Source: Candidatus Dormiibacterota bacterium (GTDB lineage: Bacteria; Chloroflexota; Dormibacteria; Dormibacterales; Dormibacteraceae). From it: a DNA stretch of 64,000 nucleotides. Position 1 is the stretch's first letter. Every line of letters starts with the position of its first letter. A model generated the notes under the pieces. The model did not search any database. It saw only the letters and a list, made by a program, of their open reading frames with translations, and was not told the DNA's origin. This document shows, piece after piece, positions 1 through 10,325 of the stretch. The position numbers and the translations under genes are program-made. The stretch is taken from assembly GCA_003151935.1 (NCBI GenBank), contig PLYZ01000055.1, positions 1,249 to 65,248 of the forward strand, read 5' to 3'.

Positions 1-288
1 GCTGTACCCCGCGCCTGTGAAGGCCTGGGTTAGGTATGGCGCGTCAAAAGCGACGTAGCGAGCGGACGACGTCGTGTCCGGAAGGATGACTCCGACCATG
101 CCCTTGCCGGCCGCGACAAGGCCCTTGAGCTTCGGCATGTACGAGAAGTCCTGCGTGAACGAGCTGATGCTCAGGTCTGACGGCACCGTTCCGCTCGGCG
201 AGTTCGACGACGTCCCACCGCCGCCTCCACAGGCCATCGCGACGATCCCGAGCACACCGAGCGTCGGGATAAGTTTGGCGAACCTCAT
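1..288 (-). CDS. Sugar ABC transporter substrate-binding lipoprotein (N-terminal part, truncated by window edge)
   Basis: Reverse strand reads MRFAKLIPTLGVLGIVAMACGGGGGTSSNSPSGTVPSDLSISSFTQDFSYMPKLKG...; lipobox-like MACG and resemblance to the SBP at 1714-2787; open at the window edge so absent from the ORF track. Confidence 0.7.
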   Translation of the reverse strand, partial: MRFAKLIPTLGVLGIVAMACGGGGGTSSNSPSGTVPSDLSISSFTQDFSYMPKLKGLVAAGKGMVGVILPDTTSSARYVAFDAPYLTQAFTGAGYS

Positions 289-428
289 AGGTTCTCTCTC
301 CTATCTAAGTCACCTGTTGCCTTCTTCCCGGACAGCTCCGGGGCGAGAGTGCGCCGGCGAACAGGCCTTACTCAGAAACCCCACGGCGGGACCGGCCCGC
401 CTGCCCAGAGCATGTCTTACGCCCACAC

Positions 429-484
429 GTTTGTCAAGAGCGCGATCGTGCGACACATACAATTTGTTCAATCTCTTGACAAAC
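429..484. promoter_or_regulatory. 12-bp perfect inverted repeat GTTTGTCAAGAG...CTCTTGACAAAC in the divergent intergenic region; candidate ROK operator
   Basis: 429-440 GTTTGTCAAGAG and 473-484 CTCTTGACAAAC are exact reverse complements 32 bp apart; each arm contains a TTGACA hexamer pointing outward; lies between SBP (-) and ROK gene (+). Confidence 0.55.
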
Positions 485-514
485 CCACCCGGGCGCCCAT
501 GATTCCGATGCGCC

Positions 515-1717
515 GTGTCGAAGAATGGAGAGGGGACGCTCGGTTGGCTTAAAGACCGCAACCGCGAGCGCGTGTTGGGGGCGCTGCGCGAGCGCGGGCG
601 CATCAGCCAGGCCGACATCGCGCGCATGACCGGCCTTTCGCGCACGACTGTGCACACGTTCGTGGCGGAGCTGAAGGATTCGGGCATGGTGCACGAGGTC
701 GAGGCGAGCGTTCCGGATGTTCGTGGCGGCCGCCCGGCGGTGCTGCTCGTGCTGCGGGACTCGTCCCTTGCGGTGGTGGGCATCGACTTCGGGCACAGCC
801 ACGTGCAGGTCGCCGTCGCCGACCTGGTTCACAACCTGCTCGCGGAGCGCCGGTGCGATCTCGACGTGAACTACCATGCCGCCGAAGCGCTCGACACCGC
901 TACCCGAATGGTGGACGAGGTGCTGATCGAGGCCCACGTGGAGCGGAAGTCCGTCATCGGCGCCGGAATCGGAATCCCTGGACCGGTCGACCGCGCGCGA
1001 GGCACTGTCGGGTCGACCACCATCCTCCCGGGGTGGACCGGCCTTCGCATCGAGACCGAGATGCAGGAGCGCCTGGGCATCCCGGTCGAGATCGAGAACG
1101 ACGCCAACCTGGGCGCGCTCGCGGAGATGTCCTGGGGCGCCGGCCGCGAGTGCGCGAACTTCGCGTACATCAAGGTCGCCACCGGCATCGGGGCGGGGCT
1201 AGTGATCGACGGCCGGCTGCTGCGTGGAGCATCGGGGACGGCCGGGGAGATCGGGCACACGACCCTCGATGAGTCGGGCGCGCTCTGCTACTGCGGGAAC
1301 CGTGGGTGCCTCGAGACCGTGGCGTCGGGCCCGGCGATCATCCAGCTCGTCGGGCTCGTCGACGGTGAGGTCCCGAGCCTGTCCCGCATAGTCGAGCTTG
1401 CGATCGCGGGCGACGTGCGCTGCCGCCGGGCTATCTCCGATGCCGGTCATGAGATCGGCGTCGCCGTAGCGGGACTCTGCAACCTCATCAACCCCGAGCG
1501 CGTCATAGTCGGCGGTTTGCTCAGCCGTACAGGCGAGGTGCTCCTCCAGCCGATCCGGGAATCGATGCGGCGCCACGCCGTGCAGGCCGCGGCGGACATC
1601 ATCGATGTCGTACCAGCCGTGTTCGTCGAACGAGCCGAGCTCCTGGGCTCTCTCGCCCTTGCGCTCCAGAGCTCGAGCAGGCGGACGGCGAGGGCCGCAG
1701 TTCAGGCCGGCGGCTAG
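515..1717 (+). CDS. ROK family transcriptional regulator
   Basis: N-terminal wHTH (RISQADIARMTGLSRTTVHTFVAEL) plus ROK domain (GIGIPGPVD, ENDANLGALAE, GEIGHTTLDESGALCYCGNRGCLET). Confidence 0.9.
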   Translation: MSKNGEGTLGWLKDRNRERVLGALRERGRISQADIARMTGLSRTTVHTFVAELKDSGMVHEVEASVPDVRGGRPAVLLVLRDSSLAVVGIDFGHSHVQVAVADLVHNLLAERRCDLDVNYHAAEALDTATRMVDEVLIEAHVERKSVIGAGIGIPGPVDRARGTVGSTTILPGWTGLRIETEMQERLGIPVEIENDANLGALAEMSWGAGRECANFAYIKVATGIGAGLVIDGRLLRGASGTAGEIGHTTLDESGALCYCGNRGCLETVASGPAIIQLVGLVDGEVPSLSRIVELAIAGDVRCRRAISDAGHEIGVAVAGLCNLINPERVIVGGLLSRTGEVLLQPIRESMRRHAVQAAADIIDVVPAVFVERAELLGSLALALQSSSRRTARAAVQAGG

Positions 1718-2787
1718 GAGATTCCCACCGCGGCGCACGCCGCCGCGTACTGGTCGGTGCACAGATCGGCCCTGGTCCAGAATCCGTCGGCGATCACGGT
1801 CGAGATGATCGTCTGCCTGGTCACCGCCACCGGGCTCACGAGCACGGCGGGAACCATCGTGCTTCCGTTGTCGGCGGTATTTCCACCGGTCATCGAGGCG
1901 GGCACCGTCACGCCGTAAGCGAGGTCGTAGGCAAGCTGTGCCCCCGCTTCCGCCTCTGCTCGAACGGACCGGTACACGGTCATGTACTGCTCGCCGGCCA
2001 GAATGCGCTGGACCGCCGCGAGCTCGGCGCCGTCGCCCGTGATGGGAGGAAGCGGCTTGACCGCCGCCGCGCTCAGTGCCGCAAACGCCCCGCCGGCGCT
2101 CGTGTCGTCGGCGGCGTAGACCGCGTCCACTTTGTCGTGGAGCGCGGTCAGCGCATCCGCCATCTCTGTCTGGGCCGTGTCGGGGCCCGCTTGCGGTGTG
2201 TCGTAGGCCTTCGCGATGTTCACCTTGTTGCCCAGGATGGTTTGGACGCCCTGCTTCAGCAGCTTGGCGATGTTGTCTCCAGGGTCGCCGTTGATCATCA
2301 CGATGGTCGGGTTGGTCTTGCCTTTCAGCGCCGCGAGAAGTCCGTCTGCCTGCAGCTGGCCCACCGCCGCGTTGTCGAACGACACGAAGTAATCGACGGC
2401 CGGCGTGTTCAGGATGAGCCGCTCGTAGGCGATGACCGGGACGTGTCGGGCGCGGGCCTTGCCGGCGATCGCCGATGCCGTGGTGCCGTCGACCGGGTCG
2501 AGCACGAGGACGTTGGCTCCGCCTGCGAGCGCCGCCTCAGCCTGGCTCAACTGTGCCGCCGCGTCCTGGTGTGCGTTGCGATAGTCGACCGTGCAGTCCG
2601 CGCACATGGACTTGAGCGTGGCTTCGAAGATGGGCACGTGCTGGCTCTCGTACCGGGTGTCCTGGGTGTCGGGCAAGAGAAATGCGATCTTCTTGCCGAG
2701 CGTGACTCCAGCGTCAGTGCTCGGGCCACACGCGGTGAGACCCAGTGCGATGAGGAGCAGAGCGGGAACCAGCCTGGCCATTTTCAT
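1714..2787 (-). CDS. Sugar ABC transporter substrate-binding lipoprotein
   Basis: Lipobox LTACG; periplasmic-binding-protein pattern KKIAFLLPDTQDTRYESQ...VLVLDPVDGTTASAIAGKAR...VPVIAYERL. Confidence 0.85.
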   Translation of the reverse strand: MKMARLVPALLLIALGLTACGPSTDAGVTLGKKIAFLLPDTQDTRYESQHVPIFEATLKSMCADCTVDYRNAHQDAAAQLSQAEAALAGGANVLVLDPVDGTTASAIAGKARARHVPVIAYERLILNTPAVDYFVSFDNAAVGQLQADGLLAALKGKTNPTIVMINGDPGDNIAKLLKQGVQTILGNKVNIAKAYDTPQAGPDTAQTEMADALTALHDKVDAVYAADDTSAGGAFAALSAAAVKPLPPITGDGAELAAVQRILAGEQYMTVYRSVRAEAEAGAQLAYDLAYGVTVPASMTGGNTADNGSTMVPAVLVSPVAVTRQTIISTVIADGFWTRADLCTDQYAAACAAVGIS

Positions 2788-2898
2788 AACGTGGGGTGCG
2801 GCGACGGCCGACCCGCATTGTGTTGGCTGCCCCCGCGAGTGTCAAGTTGGGCCGCTTGATGAATTTCGCGTTGGCTGTCAGGGTTTCAAGCGAGAGAA

Positions 2899-3990
2899 AT
2901 GCAAGTTCTCGTAGCGCTGATCGGGATCGTGCTGGTTTTTATCGTTCTCAGGGACGCCTTCGAGACGATCATCCTGCCGCGCCGCGTGTCGGGGCCGCGA
3001 CTGTCGAAGATGTTCTACCAGGCCACGTGGAAGCCCTGGAAAGCCGCCGGCCGCCGCATGCGCCCCGGTGAATGGCGTGAGACCTTCCTCAGCACTTATG
3101 GGCCGCTCTCCCTACTCATGCTCTTCGTGGTATGGGGTGCGATTCTCGTCACGGGGTTCGCCGCGCTACTGTGGGCCGCGGGGTTCGACGTGAACCTCTC
3201 CGGCCCAGACCACCTTTACGTGAGTGGTACGACGTTCACGACGCTCGGCATCGGCGACTTCACCCCGCACACGGATCTGGCGCGGTTTATCACCGTGGTG
3301 GAAGCGGGCACAGGCTTCGGCTTCCTCGCGATCCTCATCTCATACCTGCCCGTGCTGTACCAGAGCTTCTCGCGGAGAGAGATCGCGATCTCGATGCTCG
3401 ACGAGTGGGCGGGGTCGCCGCCCAGCGCAGGAGACCTTCTGCGCCGCGCTTCCGAATCAAATGAGATGGACGAGCTGATCCCATTGATGGGGCGCTGGGA
3501 GACGTGGACCGCCGAGCTGCTCGAGAGCCACCTCTCGTACCAGGTGCTCAGCTACTTCCGCTCGCAACACGAAAACCAGTCCTGGGTCGCCGCGCTCACG
3601 GCGATCATGGATTTTTCCGCGCTGTGGCAGGCGAGCAAGGATCACGGCAAGTCCTGGCAGGCCCGCCGGGTATACGCCATGGGCCGGCATGCCCTAGGCG
3701 ACCTGAGCCAGGTGCTCCACGCCGTGCCGGAGTTCGACGCGCCCGACCGCCTGTCCGAGGCTGAGCTCATCGCGTTGCACGAGGCGTTGACGGCCGCAGG
3801 GAAGGACATCGACCTCGCTGCGTTTCGGGAGCGGCTGAACGCTCTGCGCAAAGGCTACGAGCCATACGCCATCGCGCTGAGCCACGAGCTTTTGATGGAG
3901 CTCCCACCGTGGATGCCGCTGGGCGAGCGGCAAGACAACTGGGAAACAACAGCCTGGGAAGGCGCCGCCCCAGGAGAATCCCTGCACTAA
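2899..3990 (+). CDS. Two-TM pore-loop ion channel family protein
   Basis: Two N-terminal hydrophobic segments with pore motif [16 protein letters not shown]. Confidence 0.75.
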   Translation: MQVLVALIGIVLVFIVLRDAFETIILPRRVSGPRLSKMFYQATWKPWKAAGRRMRPGEWRETFLSTYGPLSLLMLFVVWGAILVTGFAALLWAAGFDVNLSGPDHLYVSGTTFTTLGIGDFTPHTDLARFITVVEAGTGFGFLAILISYLPVLYQSFSRREIAISMLDEWAGSPPSAGDLLRRASESNEMDELIPLMGRWETWTAELLESHLSYQVLSYFRSQHENQSWVAALTAIMDFSALWQASKDHGKSWQARRVYAMGRHALGDLSQVLHAVPEFDAPDRLSEAELIALHEALTAAGKDIDLAAFRERLNALRKGYEPYAIALSHELLMELPPWMPLGERQDNWETTAWEGAAPGESLH

Positions 3991-4754
3991 AGAACTTTCG
4001 AGAGGAAGGACCGGGTCCGTTCCTGCTGCGGATTCGCCAGCACGTCGCGCGGCTTGCCCGCCTCGACGATCACCCCTCCGTCCATGAACACCAGCGTGTC
4101 GCCCACCTCGCGGGCAAACCCCATCTCGTGCGTCACCACGACCATGGTCATGCCGTCCTGGGCGAGGCGGCGCATGACGTCGAGCACCTCGCCGACCAGC
4201 TCGGGGTCCAGGGCGGAGGTGGGCTCGTCGAACAGCATCAGCTTCGGATCCATCGCCAGCGCCCGCGCGATCGCGACGCGCTGCTGCTGGCCGCCCGACA
4301 GCTGCTTCGGGTACGCGTTCGTCTTGTCGGCGAGGCCCACCCGATCCAGCAGTGCACGTGCGTAGGCCACCGCCGTGGAACGGCTCGCCTTCTTGACGCG
4401 GATCGGCGCCTCGATGAGGTTCTCGAGCGCGGTCATGTGAGGAAACAGGTTGAAGTGCTGAAAGACCATGCCGATCTCGGACCGCTTCTGACAAACCTCG
4501 CGATCCGGAAGCTCGTAGAGCTTGTCGCCACGCTGGCGATACCCGACCAGCTCTCCGTCGACCGACAGCCGGCCGGCGTCGATCTTCTCCAGGTGGTTGA
4601 TGCAGCGGAGGAACGTGCTCTTGCCGGAGCCCGACGGGCCGATCATGCACATCACCTCTTTCGGATTCACCTCGAGGTCGATTCCACGCAGCACCTCGAG
4701 CCGGCCGAAGCTCTTGTGCACCGCCTCCGCCTTGACCATCGGACCGGCGCTCAT
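3987..4754 (-). CDS. Polar amino-acid ABC transporter ATP-binding protein (GlnQ-like)
   Basis: Walker [10 protein letters not shown], signature LSGGQQQR, Walker [15 protein letters not shown]; start ATG at 4754 overlaps the permease stop. Confidence 0.93.
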   Translation of the reverse strand: MSAGPMVKAEAVHKSFGRLEVLRGIDLEVNPKEVMCMIGPSGSGKSTFLRCINHLEKIDAGRLSVDGELVGYRQRGDKLYELPDREVCQKRSEIGMVFQHFNLFPHMTALENLIEAPIRVKKASRSTAVAYARALLDRVGLADKTNAYPKQLSGGQQQRVAIARALAMDPKLMLFDEPTSALDPELVGEVLDVMRRLAQDGMTMVVVTHEMGFAREVGDTLVFMDGGVIVEAGKPRDVLANPQQERTRSFLSKVL

Positions 4755-5740
4755 CTGCGCCCCGGAGGGAAAGACACCGACACATCCGGTACCGGCGGCG
4801 GCGGCGCGTGGAACGTGAACAGCATCCGCCGGAATCTCTGGAAGGGCGTGGGTGGAAGCTCCCGTTGGGCGCCTCGAGCGAAATATCGCTCCACGTAGTA
4901 CTGGCCGATGGTCAGGACCGTCGTCATGGCCAGGTACCAGATGCTCGCGACGATCGCCAGCTCGATCACCAGGAAAGTGAAGTTCGCGATCTGTTCCGAT
5001 CGCGTGAAGAGCTCGGGCACCGCGGCGATTGAGGCGAGCGATGTGGTCTTCAACATCGAGATCGTCTCGTTCCCGGTGGGGGGGATGATGACGCGCATCG
5101 CCTGAGGCAGGACGATCCGGCGCATCAGCTGCAGCCTGTTCATACCGAGCGCCTGGGCAGCCTCGGTCTGGCCCTGCTCGACCGAGATGATGCCGGCCCG
5201 CACGATCTCCGCCATATAGGCGGCTTCGTTGAGCCCCAGGCCGAGGGTCGCCGCGGTGAAGGCGCTGATGAGCAGGTTGGTGCTCTCCTGCCAGTGCAGC
5301 GGAGTGCCGGGGATGCCGATTCCGATGTGCGGGAGGACCGTGTTGAGGTTGAACCAGAAAAAGATCTGGACGAGGACCGGGGTGCCGCGAAAGAACCAGA
5401 TGTAGAGCCAGCTCACCCATGACATCACCGGGCTGGGTGAAAGCCGCATCACGGCCAGGACGATGCCGAGCACGATGCCGATCAGCATCGCCAGCACCGT
5501 GAGCTCCAGCGTGATGACGATCCCTTCCAGGATCAGCCTGCCGGAAAGCCACTTCCACACCTGATCCCAGCGGAGGTCGGGTGCCGTCGCAAACGTGTAG
5601 ACGATATCGCCGGCGAAGGCCAGGACCAGCGCCCCGGATACCCACCGCCACGGGTGACGGACCGGAATCGCCTTGATCGCCTCCGGCCGCGGGCCGGCTT
5701 GTGAGCCGGGCGCCGCCGGGCCAGAGGCGATGTCGGTCAC
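4751..5740 (-). CDS. Amino-acid ABC transporter permease
   Basis: BPD_transp_1-type sequence: [20 protein letters not shown]...[45 protein letters not shown]. Confidence 0.92.
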   Translation of the reverse strand: MTDIASGPAAPGSQAGPRPEAIKAIPVRHPWRWVSGALVLAFAGDIVYTFATAPDLRWDQVWKWLSGRLILEGIVITLELTVLAMLIGIVLGIVLAVMRLSPSPVMSWVSWLYIWFFRGTPVLVQIFFWFNLNTVLPHIGIGIPGTPLHWQESTNLLISAFTAATLGLGLNEAAYMAEIVRAGIISVEQGQTEAAQALGMNRLQLMRRIVLPQAMRVIIPPTGNETISMLKTTSLASIAAVPELFTRSEQIANFTFLVIELAIVASIWYLAMTTVLTIGQYYVERYFARGAQRELPPTPFQRFRRMLFTFHAPPPPVPDVSVSFPPGRR

Positions 5741-5761
5741 TTCAACTTATGCGGTCGTACC

Positions 5762-6745
5762 TCAGTACGACGGCACGCACGTCGCGCCGATCGAGTTGTT
5801 GTTGTTGAGCGCCACGTCTGAGCTGGTGATGGCGCCGTCGCTGACGTTCCAGGTCTTGAGGATGTTGCTGTAGTAGCTGTTGTTGTCGATCAGGTACTTG
5901 ACCGCGTCCGTGATCGGCTTCTCCAGCGCGCTGCCCTTGACGATGGCGATGCCGTACGGCGCGACGCTGCAGGGCTGGCCGCCGATCTTGAACTTGCCGT
6001 TGGACTGCTTGACCTGGAAGTCGGCCACCGGTTGGTCGAGCCAGCCGAAGTCGGCGCGGCCCGAGAGCAGCGCCGAGTTGGCGTCGGTCTGGGTTCCGAA
6101 GCTCAGCACCTTGATGTCCTGCTTGCTCGCGCTCTTGCAGTTGTCCGCGTCGCCGGCGATGGCCGTGCCGCCGACCGACTGGCCCATGTAGCCCCAGGCG
6201 TCGGACTCTTCAGTCGTGCCCGATTCGACGGCGACGGTGTGCCCGCACATGTCCGCGGCCGTGCTGATCGTCGGGCCGCCGACCTTGACGATCCAGGCCT
6301 CTCCGGCCTTGTAGTAGGTGACGAAATCGATGCCGTTGTTCTCGCGCGTTTGCGTCGGACTCCAGCTCGAGATGCTGAACGAGTAGCGCGGCTTGTCGCC
6401 ACCCGCGACCTCGCTCGGAGTGCTTGCTTTGAGCTGGGCGATGATGTCGTCGAAGGTCACGTTGTTGAAGGTGCAGACGAGGCCCATCACCTTGCAGATC
6501 GCGTTGCCGAGGTCGATGTCCCAACCGGAGATCGCCCCCGTGTTCGGATCGATGAACTCGTTAGGCGCGTAGGTGGCGTCGGTGGCGATCTGAATCGGCC
6601 CCGAAACCGTCGACGGGACCTCGCTCGCGATGCTGGCGACCTTGCCAGGCCCGCCGGACGTGGTGGCCGTCGGTGTGGTCGATCCGCCGCACGCGGCGAG
6701 CACGATGGCCGCCGCGATCGCCGATAACGCTTTCTGAGCGCTCAT
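5762..6745 (-). CDS. Amino-acid ABC transporter substrate-binding lipoprotein
   Basis: Lipobox VLAACGG; SBP_bac_3-like IQIATDATYAPNEFIDPNTGAISGWDIDLGNAICKVMG; start taken at MSAQKALS. Confidence 0.9.
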   Translation of the reverse strand: MSAQKALSAIAAAIVLAACGGSTTPTATTSGGPGKVASIASEVPSTVSGPIQIATDATYAPNEFIDPNTGAISGWDIDLGNAICKVMGLVCTFNNVTFDDIIAQLKASTPSEVAGGDKPRYSFSISSWSPTQTRENNGIDFVTYYKAGEAWIVKVGGPTISTAADMCGHTVAVESGTTEESDAWGYMGQSVGGTAIAGDADNCKSASKQDIKVLSFGTQTDANSALLSGRADFGWLDQPVADFQVKQSNGKFKIGGQPCSVAPYGIAIVKGSALEKPITDAVKYLIDNNSYYSNILKTWNVSDGAITSSDVALNNNNSIGATCVPSY

Positions 6746-6830
6746 AGGTAGCCTCCCCTTCGCGGCAACTGGGCCGTCGGTCCGAATTGTAATTCGCGCA
6801 ATTTGCACGTGCTTAACGCTCGTCGTAGCC

Positions 6831-7676
6831 TTGCACCACGTGCCCTGGCTCGTGATCACGGACCCGTTTCCTCCCGGCTTCTACCTGGGGCCGCTGCAGA
6901 TCCGCTTTTACGGCCTCGCCTACGCGGTCGCGTTCATCGTGGGCACGGCCGTGGCCACGCGACACCTCGAGCGAAAGGGGATCTCCTCGAATGTCTCCGG
7001 GAACATCGCTTTCTGGACGATCGTGTTCGGGCTCATCGGGGCGCGGCTCTACTTCGACGTCCAGTCAGGCTGGTGGTTCTACCTGACGCATCCGCAGCAC
7101 ATCTTTGCGTTCTGGGAAGGAGGGATGGCGTTCTTCGGCGCGATCTTCGCCGCCCTGATCGTGCTGGTCGTCATGGCGCTTCGCCATCACCTCAATTTCT
7201 GGGACCTGCTCGATGCGGGCGTGCTGTTCGCCGCGGTCGGCCAGCCCATCGGCCGGCTGGGCAACGTCATGAACGGAGAGATCCTGGGTCCGCCATCCAA
7301 CCTGCCGTGGGCGCTCCGCTACACCAACCCGGCCTCGATGGCTCCGCAGCTGGGCGTGGCCTACCAGCCCGCGAACCTGTACGAAGCGGTTGGCACCCTG
7401 ATCATCCTTGGCGTTCTCCTCTACTTGCGCCGCCGTGGAGTGCCCTCCGGGGTCCTGGGACTGACCTACCTGGTCCTCTACCCGGTGAGCCAGCTGATCC
7501 TCTTCCAGTGGCGCACCGACTACGAGACGCCGGTCATCCTGTGGGGCCTCAAGCAGGCTCAGCTCACGTCGCTCGCGATGCTCTTGACCATCGTGCCGAT
7601 CTTCGTCCTGGTGTGGCTCCGGTCACGGCCGAAAGGCCAGGTGAGCGTGACCCCCGAGGGTATGATCCAGGCGTGA
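6831..7676 (+). CDS. lgt: Prolipoprotein diacylglyceryl transferase
   Basis: Multi-TM; GPLQIRFYGLAYAVAFIVG, Lgt signature GRLGNVMNGEILG. Confidence 0.93.
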   Translation: MHHVPWLVITDPFPPGFYLGPLQIRFYGLAYAVAFIVGTAVATRHLERKGISSNVSGNIAFWTIVFGLIGARLYFDVQSGWWFYLTHPQHIFAFWEGGMAFFGAIFAALIVLVVMALRHHLNFWDLLDAGVLFAAVGQPIGRLGNVMNGEILGPPSNLPWALRYTNPASMAPQLGVAYQPANLYEAVGTLIILGVLLYLRRRGVPSGVLGLTYLVLYPVSQLILFQWRTDYETPVILWGLKQAQLTSLAMLLTIVPIFVLVWLRSRPKGQVSVTPEGMIQA

Positions 7677-8305
7677 GCCGGTCGCTCAAGCTGGGCGGTG
7701 CGCTGGTTGGGTTTGGCATCCTCCTGTCGCAGCTGGGACACCTGCTGGTGTATCAACTGCAGTTCGGCTCGGCGGCACAGGCCGTCCAGAGCACCGGTGC
7801 GCATGCCTACTTCCCGACGCTCGTCAAGGCAGGCCTTGGCTTCGGTGCCGCGGCGTTCCTGGCGAGCCTCCTGGTCATCGGCGCGTCCAGGTTCGTGGCC
7901 GGCGGTCTCGGCGCCAGGCCGGCGGGCGGTCCTTCCTACGTGAGGCTGCTGGCGCTGATGTTCACGATCCAGATGGCCTGCTTCGGATTGCAGGAGACGG
8001 TCGAGTCGCTGGCGGCGGGTGCGGCGGTCGCCTCGGCTCCGCACATTCTTCTTCTGGGCACGATGGGCCAGCTGCCGGTCGCGGCCCTCGGCGCCCTCGC
8101 ATTCAAGTGGCTGCTGCTCCGGTTTGAGTCCGCCGTCACCGAGATCCGAGTTGCCATGGCTGCGCCGCCGGCTCGGGTTCCACCTGTCGCGATTGCAATC
8201 CCAGTCTGGGGCCATGACAACCGCCATCTCGTGCTCCGGCCGGCTGCGGGCAAATCGCTCTCCAAGCGCGGCCCGCCTTCCTCCATGCGCGTCAGCTCGA
8301 ACTGA
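7673..8305 (+). CDS. Integral membrane protein of unknown function
   Basis: GTG start overlapping lgt stop; SRSLKLGGALVGFGILLSQLGHLLVYQLQFG..., hydrophobic segments. Confidence 0.6.
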   Translation: MSRSLKLGGALVGFGILLSQLGHLLVYQLQFGSAAQAVQSTGAHAYFPTLVKAGLGFGAAAFLASLLVIGASRFVAGGLGARPAGGPSYVRLLALMFTIQMACFGLQETVESLAAGAAVASAPHILLLGTMGQLPVAALGALAFKWLLLRFESAVTEIRVAMAAPPARVPPVAIAIPVWGHDNRHLVLRPAAGKSLSKRGPPSSMRVSSN

Positions 8306-8347
8306 TCGCACGCGCGCATCTGCGCGCACAAATCAAAGGAGGAAAAA

Positions 8348-8707
8348 ATGAGTCGTGCTCGTCTCGCCATCGCCATCGGCGTGATCGTGGTTTTCGTTGT
8401 GGTCGGCGGCGTCATCATCCTGGCCAACCAGCATCACGGCGGCCGGAACCTGACCTTCAACGTCACGGTCACCGGCGCCAAGTCGATGTCGCCCAGCGCG
8501 CTATCCGCCAATCAAAACGACAACGTGACGATCAACATCGCCAGCGACACGACTGGCGAGGTGCACCTGCACGTCTACGACATCGCCTTCAATACAATTG
8601 CCGGCCAGACGGTCAGCCACACTTTCAAAGCCGTCAACACGTGCACCTGCGACATGGAATGGGAGAGCACGAGCACCCCGCTCGGCGCCCTGGTGGTGAG
8701 CCCATGA
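8348..8707 (+). CDS. Membrane-anchored cupredoxin-like secreted protein
   Basis: N-terminal TM then FNVTVTGAKSMSPSALSANQNDNVTINIASDTTGEVHLHVYDI; AGGAGG-like RBS upstream. Confidence 0.6.
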   Translation: MSRARLAIAIGVIVVFVVVGGVIILANQHHGGRNLTFNVTVTGAKSMSPSALSANQNDNVTINIASDTTGEVHLHVYDIAFNTIAGQTVSHTFKAVNTCTCDMEWESTSTPLGALVVSP

Positions 8708-8732
8708 GGGAGTCCCGGCCGGAGGCCCTCGA

Positions 8733-8850
8733 CGGATCTTCGGCGCCGATGCAACCCATCTGCGTTGTTGCGACCTCCGCTCCTCGCTTACGCATCAACG
8801 GATGCGCGCGCTCCGGTGCTCGGCCGCGCCTAGCATCTGGGCCACCTCGT
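8733..8850. repeat. Intergenic repeat-like element with CATCTG motif at both ends and a central CGCATC-AACG-GATGCG hairpin
   Basis: gatgcaacccatctgcgttgttgcg...tacgcatcaacggatgcgcg...cgcctagcatctggg. Confidence 0.35.
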
Positions 8851-8879
8851 CGCCGAATCTCTCGCCGAGGTCTCCAGCC

Positions 8880-10325
8880 GTGACTCCGGCAGCCGGAATA
8901 CTTCTCCACGGCTTCGGAGCGCGCTACGACCTTCCCATCTCGCTTGCCCTCTATCTATATGCGGCGGCGGGCGTGGTCGTCATCTCGTTCGTGCTCGTCG
9001 TCCTTTTCACCGGCGACCAGGTGGGTGCGAAAGCGCTCCAGTACCCGCGGCGTGCAGTGCCCGCCCTGGCGTCGATCGCGCGCAAGCCATGGCCGCGAAT
9101 CATCGGCGGCGTCATCGGGATCGCGGGCCTGCTGGCCATCGTCATCACCGGCCTTTTCGGCTCTACCAACCCGCTGTACAACCCCGCCGAGTACCTGACG
9201 TGGATCTACTTCTGGGCCGGGCTCTTCATCGTCTCGGGGCTCGTCGGAAATCTCTGGTACCTGGTCAACCCGTGGGCCGCGATCTATGACGCGGTGAAGC
9301 GGGGCCGGATCCCCCCACCGGCGCTTCGCGCCACCTCCCCGGCGAGCGGGGAGGTAAATCACGAGTCGCTGTTGAAGCTGCCCAATGTTGGGGTTTGGCC
9401 GGCGGCGGCCGCCTACTTCTCTTTTGCCTGCCTGGAGCTCACCACCGGCATGGCCAACCGTCCGTGGCTCGTCGCCACCACGGCGCTCGTTTATTCTGCG
9501 GTGACGCTGGTCGGGATGTTCCTGTTCGGCCGCGACGAGTGGCTGGAGCACTGCGAGGGCTTCACCGTCCTCTTCGGGATCGTCGGCCGCTTCAGCCCGG
9601 TCGAGGCTGAGCGGGACGAGACGGGTCGCATCGTCATGGTCTACCTGCGGCCGTGGGGCGTGGGCTTGCTCAAGCCTTCGCCGACCGGCTGGGATCGAGT
9701 GGTCTTCGTGATTCTCATGCTGTCGACGCTCGCCTTCGACGGGATCCTCGCCACGCCCTCGTGGCAGGACTTCACCGTTGCGCTCGAACCCATCTGGCTA
9801 CCGATGGGTGGCTTTGGATTCTTTTTTCTTCGCACGCTGGGCCTCGTCCTGCTTTCGATCGCGTTCCTGCTCGTGTTCATCACGTTCATGGAGCTGGTCA
9901 TCTTCCTGGGCAGGCGCAGCGTCGACCTCAAGGCGACGGTGTCCGCGTTTGCGCTCACGCTTGTGCCCATCGCTCTCGTCTACAACGCCGCCCACAACTA
10001 CAGCTACGTGGTCGTGCAATCCCAGGGTCTGATCCCGCTGCTCAACGATCCGCTCCAGAAGGGCTGGCATCTCTGGCCGGCCGTGGCGAACGTCACACCC
10101 AGCTTCGCGCTCGCGCAGGCGTCGACTGTGTGGTACGCGCAGGTGGTGCTGATCGTCCTCGGGCACGTCGTCGCGGTGTACCTGGCACACCTCAGGGCGG
10201 GCGAGCGTTTCCGCACGGCTCAGCGCGCGCTGCTCAGCCAGTACCCCATGCTGATCCTGATGGTGATGTACACCATGACCAGCTTGTGGATCCTCGCCCA
10301 GCCCATCACCCGCGAGACAGGATGA
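8880..10325 (+). CDS. Multi-pass membrane protein, unknown function
   Basis: Long hydrophobic ORF; GTG at 8880 is a more plausible start than 8802, which lies in the repeat-like element. Confidence 0.65.
   Translation: MTPAAGILLHGFGARYDLPISLALYLYAAAGVVVISFVLVVLFTGDQVGAKALQYPRRAVPALASIARKPWPRIIGGVIGIAGLLAIVITGLFGSTNPLYNPAEYLTWIYFWAGLFIVSGLVGNLWYLVNPWAAIYDAVKRGRIPPPALRATSPASGEVNHESLLKLPNVGVWPAAAAYFSFACLELTTGMANRPWLVATTALVYSAVTLVGMFLFGRDEWLEHCEGFTVLFGIVGRFSPVEAERDETGRIVMVYLRPWGVGLLKPSPTGWDRVVFVILMLSTLAFDGILATPSWQDFTVALEPIWLPMGGFGFFFLRTLGLVLLSIAFLLVFITFMELVIFLGRRSVDLKATVSAFALTLVPIALVYNAAHNYSYVVVQSQGLIPLLNDPLQKGWHLWPAVANVTPSFALAQASTVWYAQVVLIVLGHVVAVYLAHLRAGERFRTAQRALLSQYPMLILMVMYTMTSLWILAQPITRETG
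9311..9355. repeat. REP-like palindromic element inside a coding region
   Basis: Reverse complement ACCTCCCCgctcgccGGGGAGGTGGCGCgaaGCGCCGGTGGGGGG; same architecture as 23524, 47292 and 49592. Confidence 0.7.
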
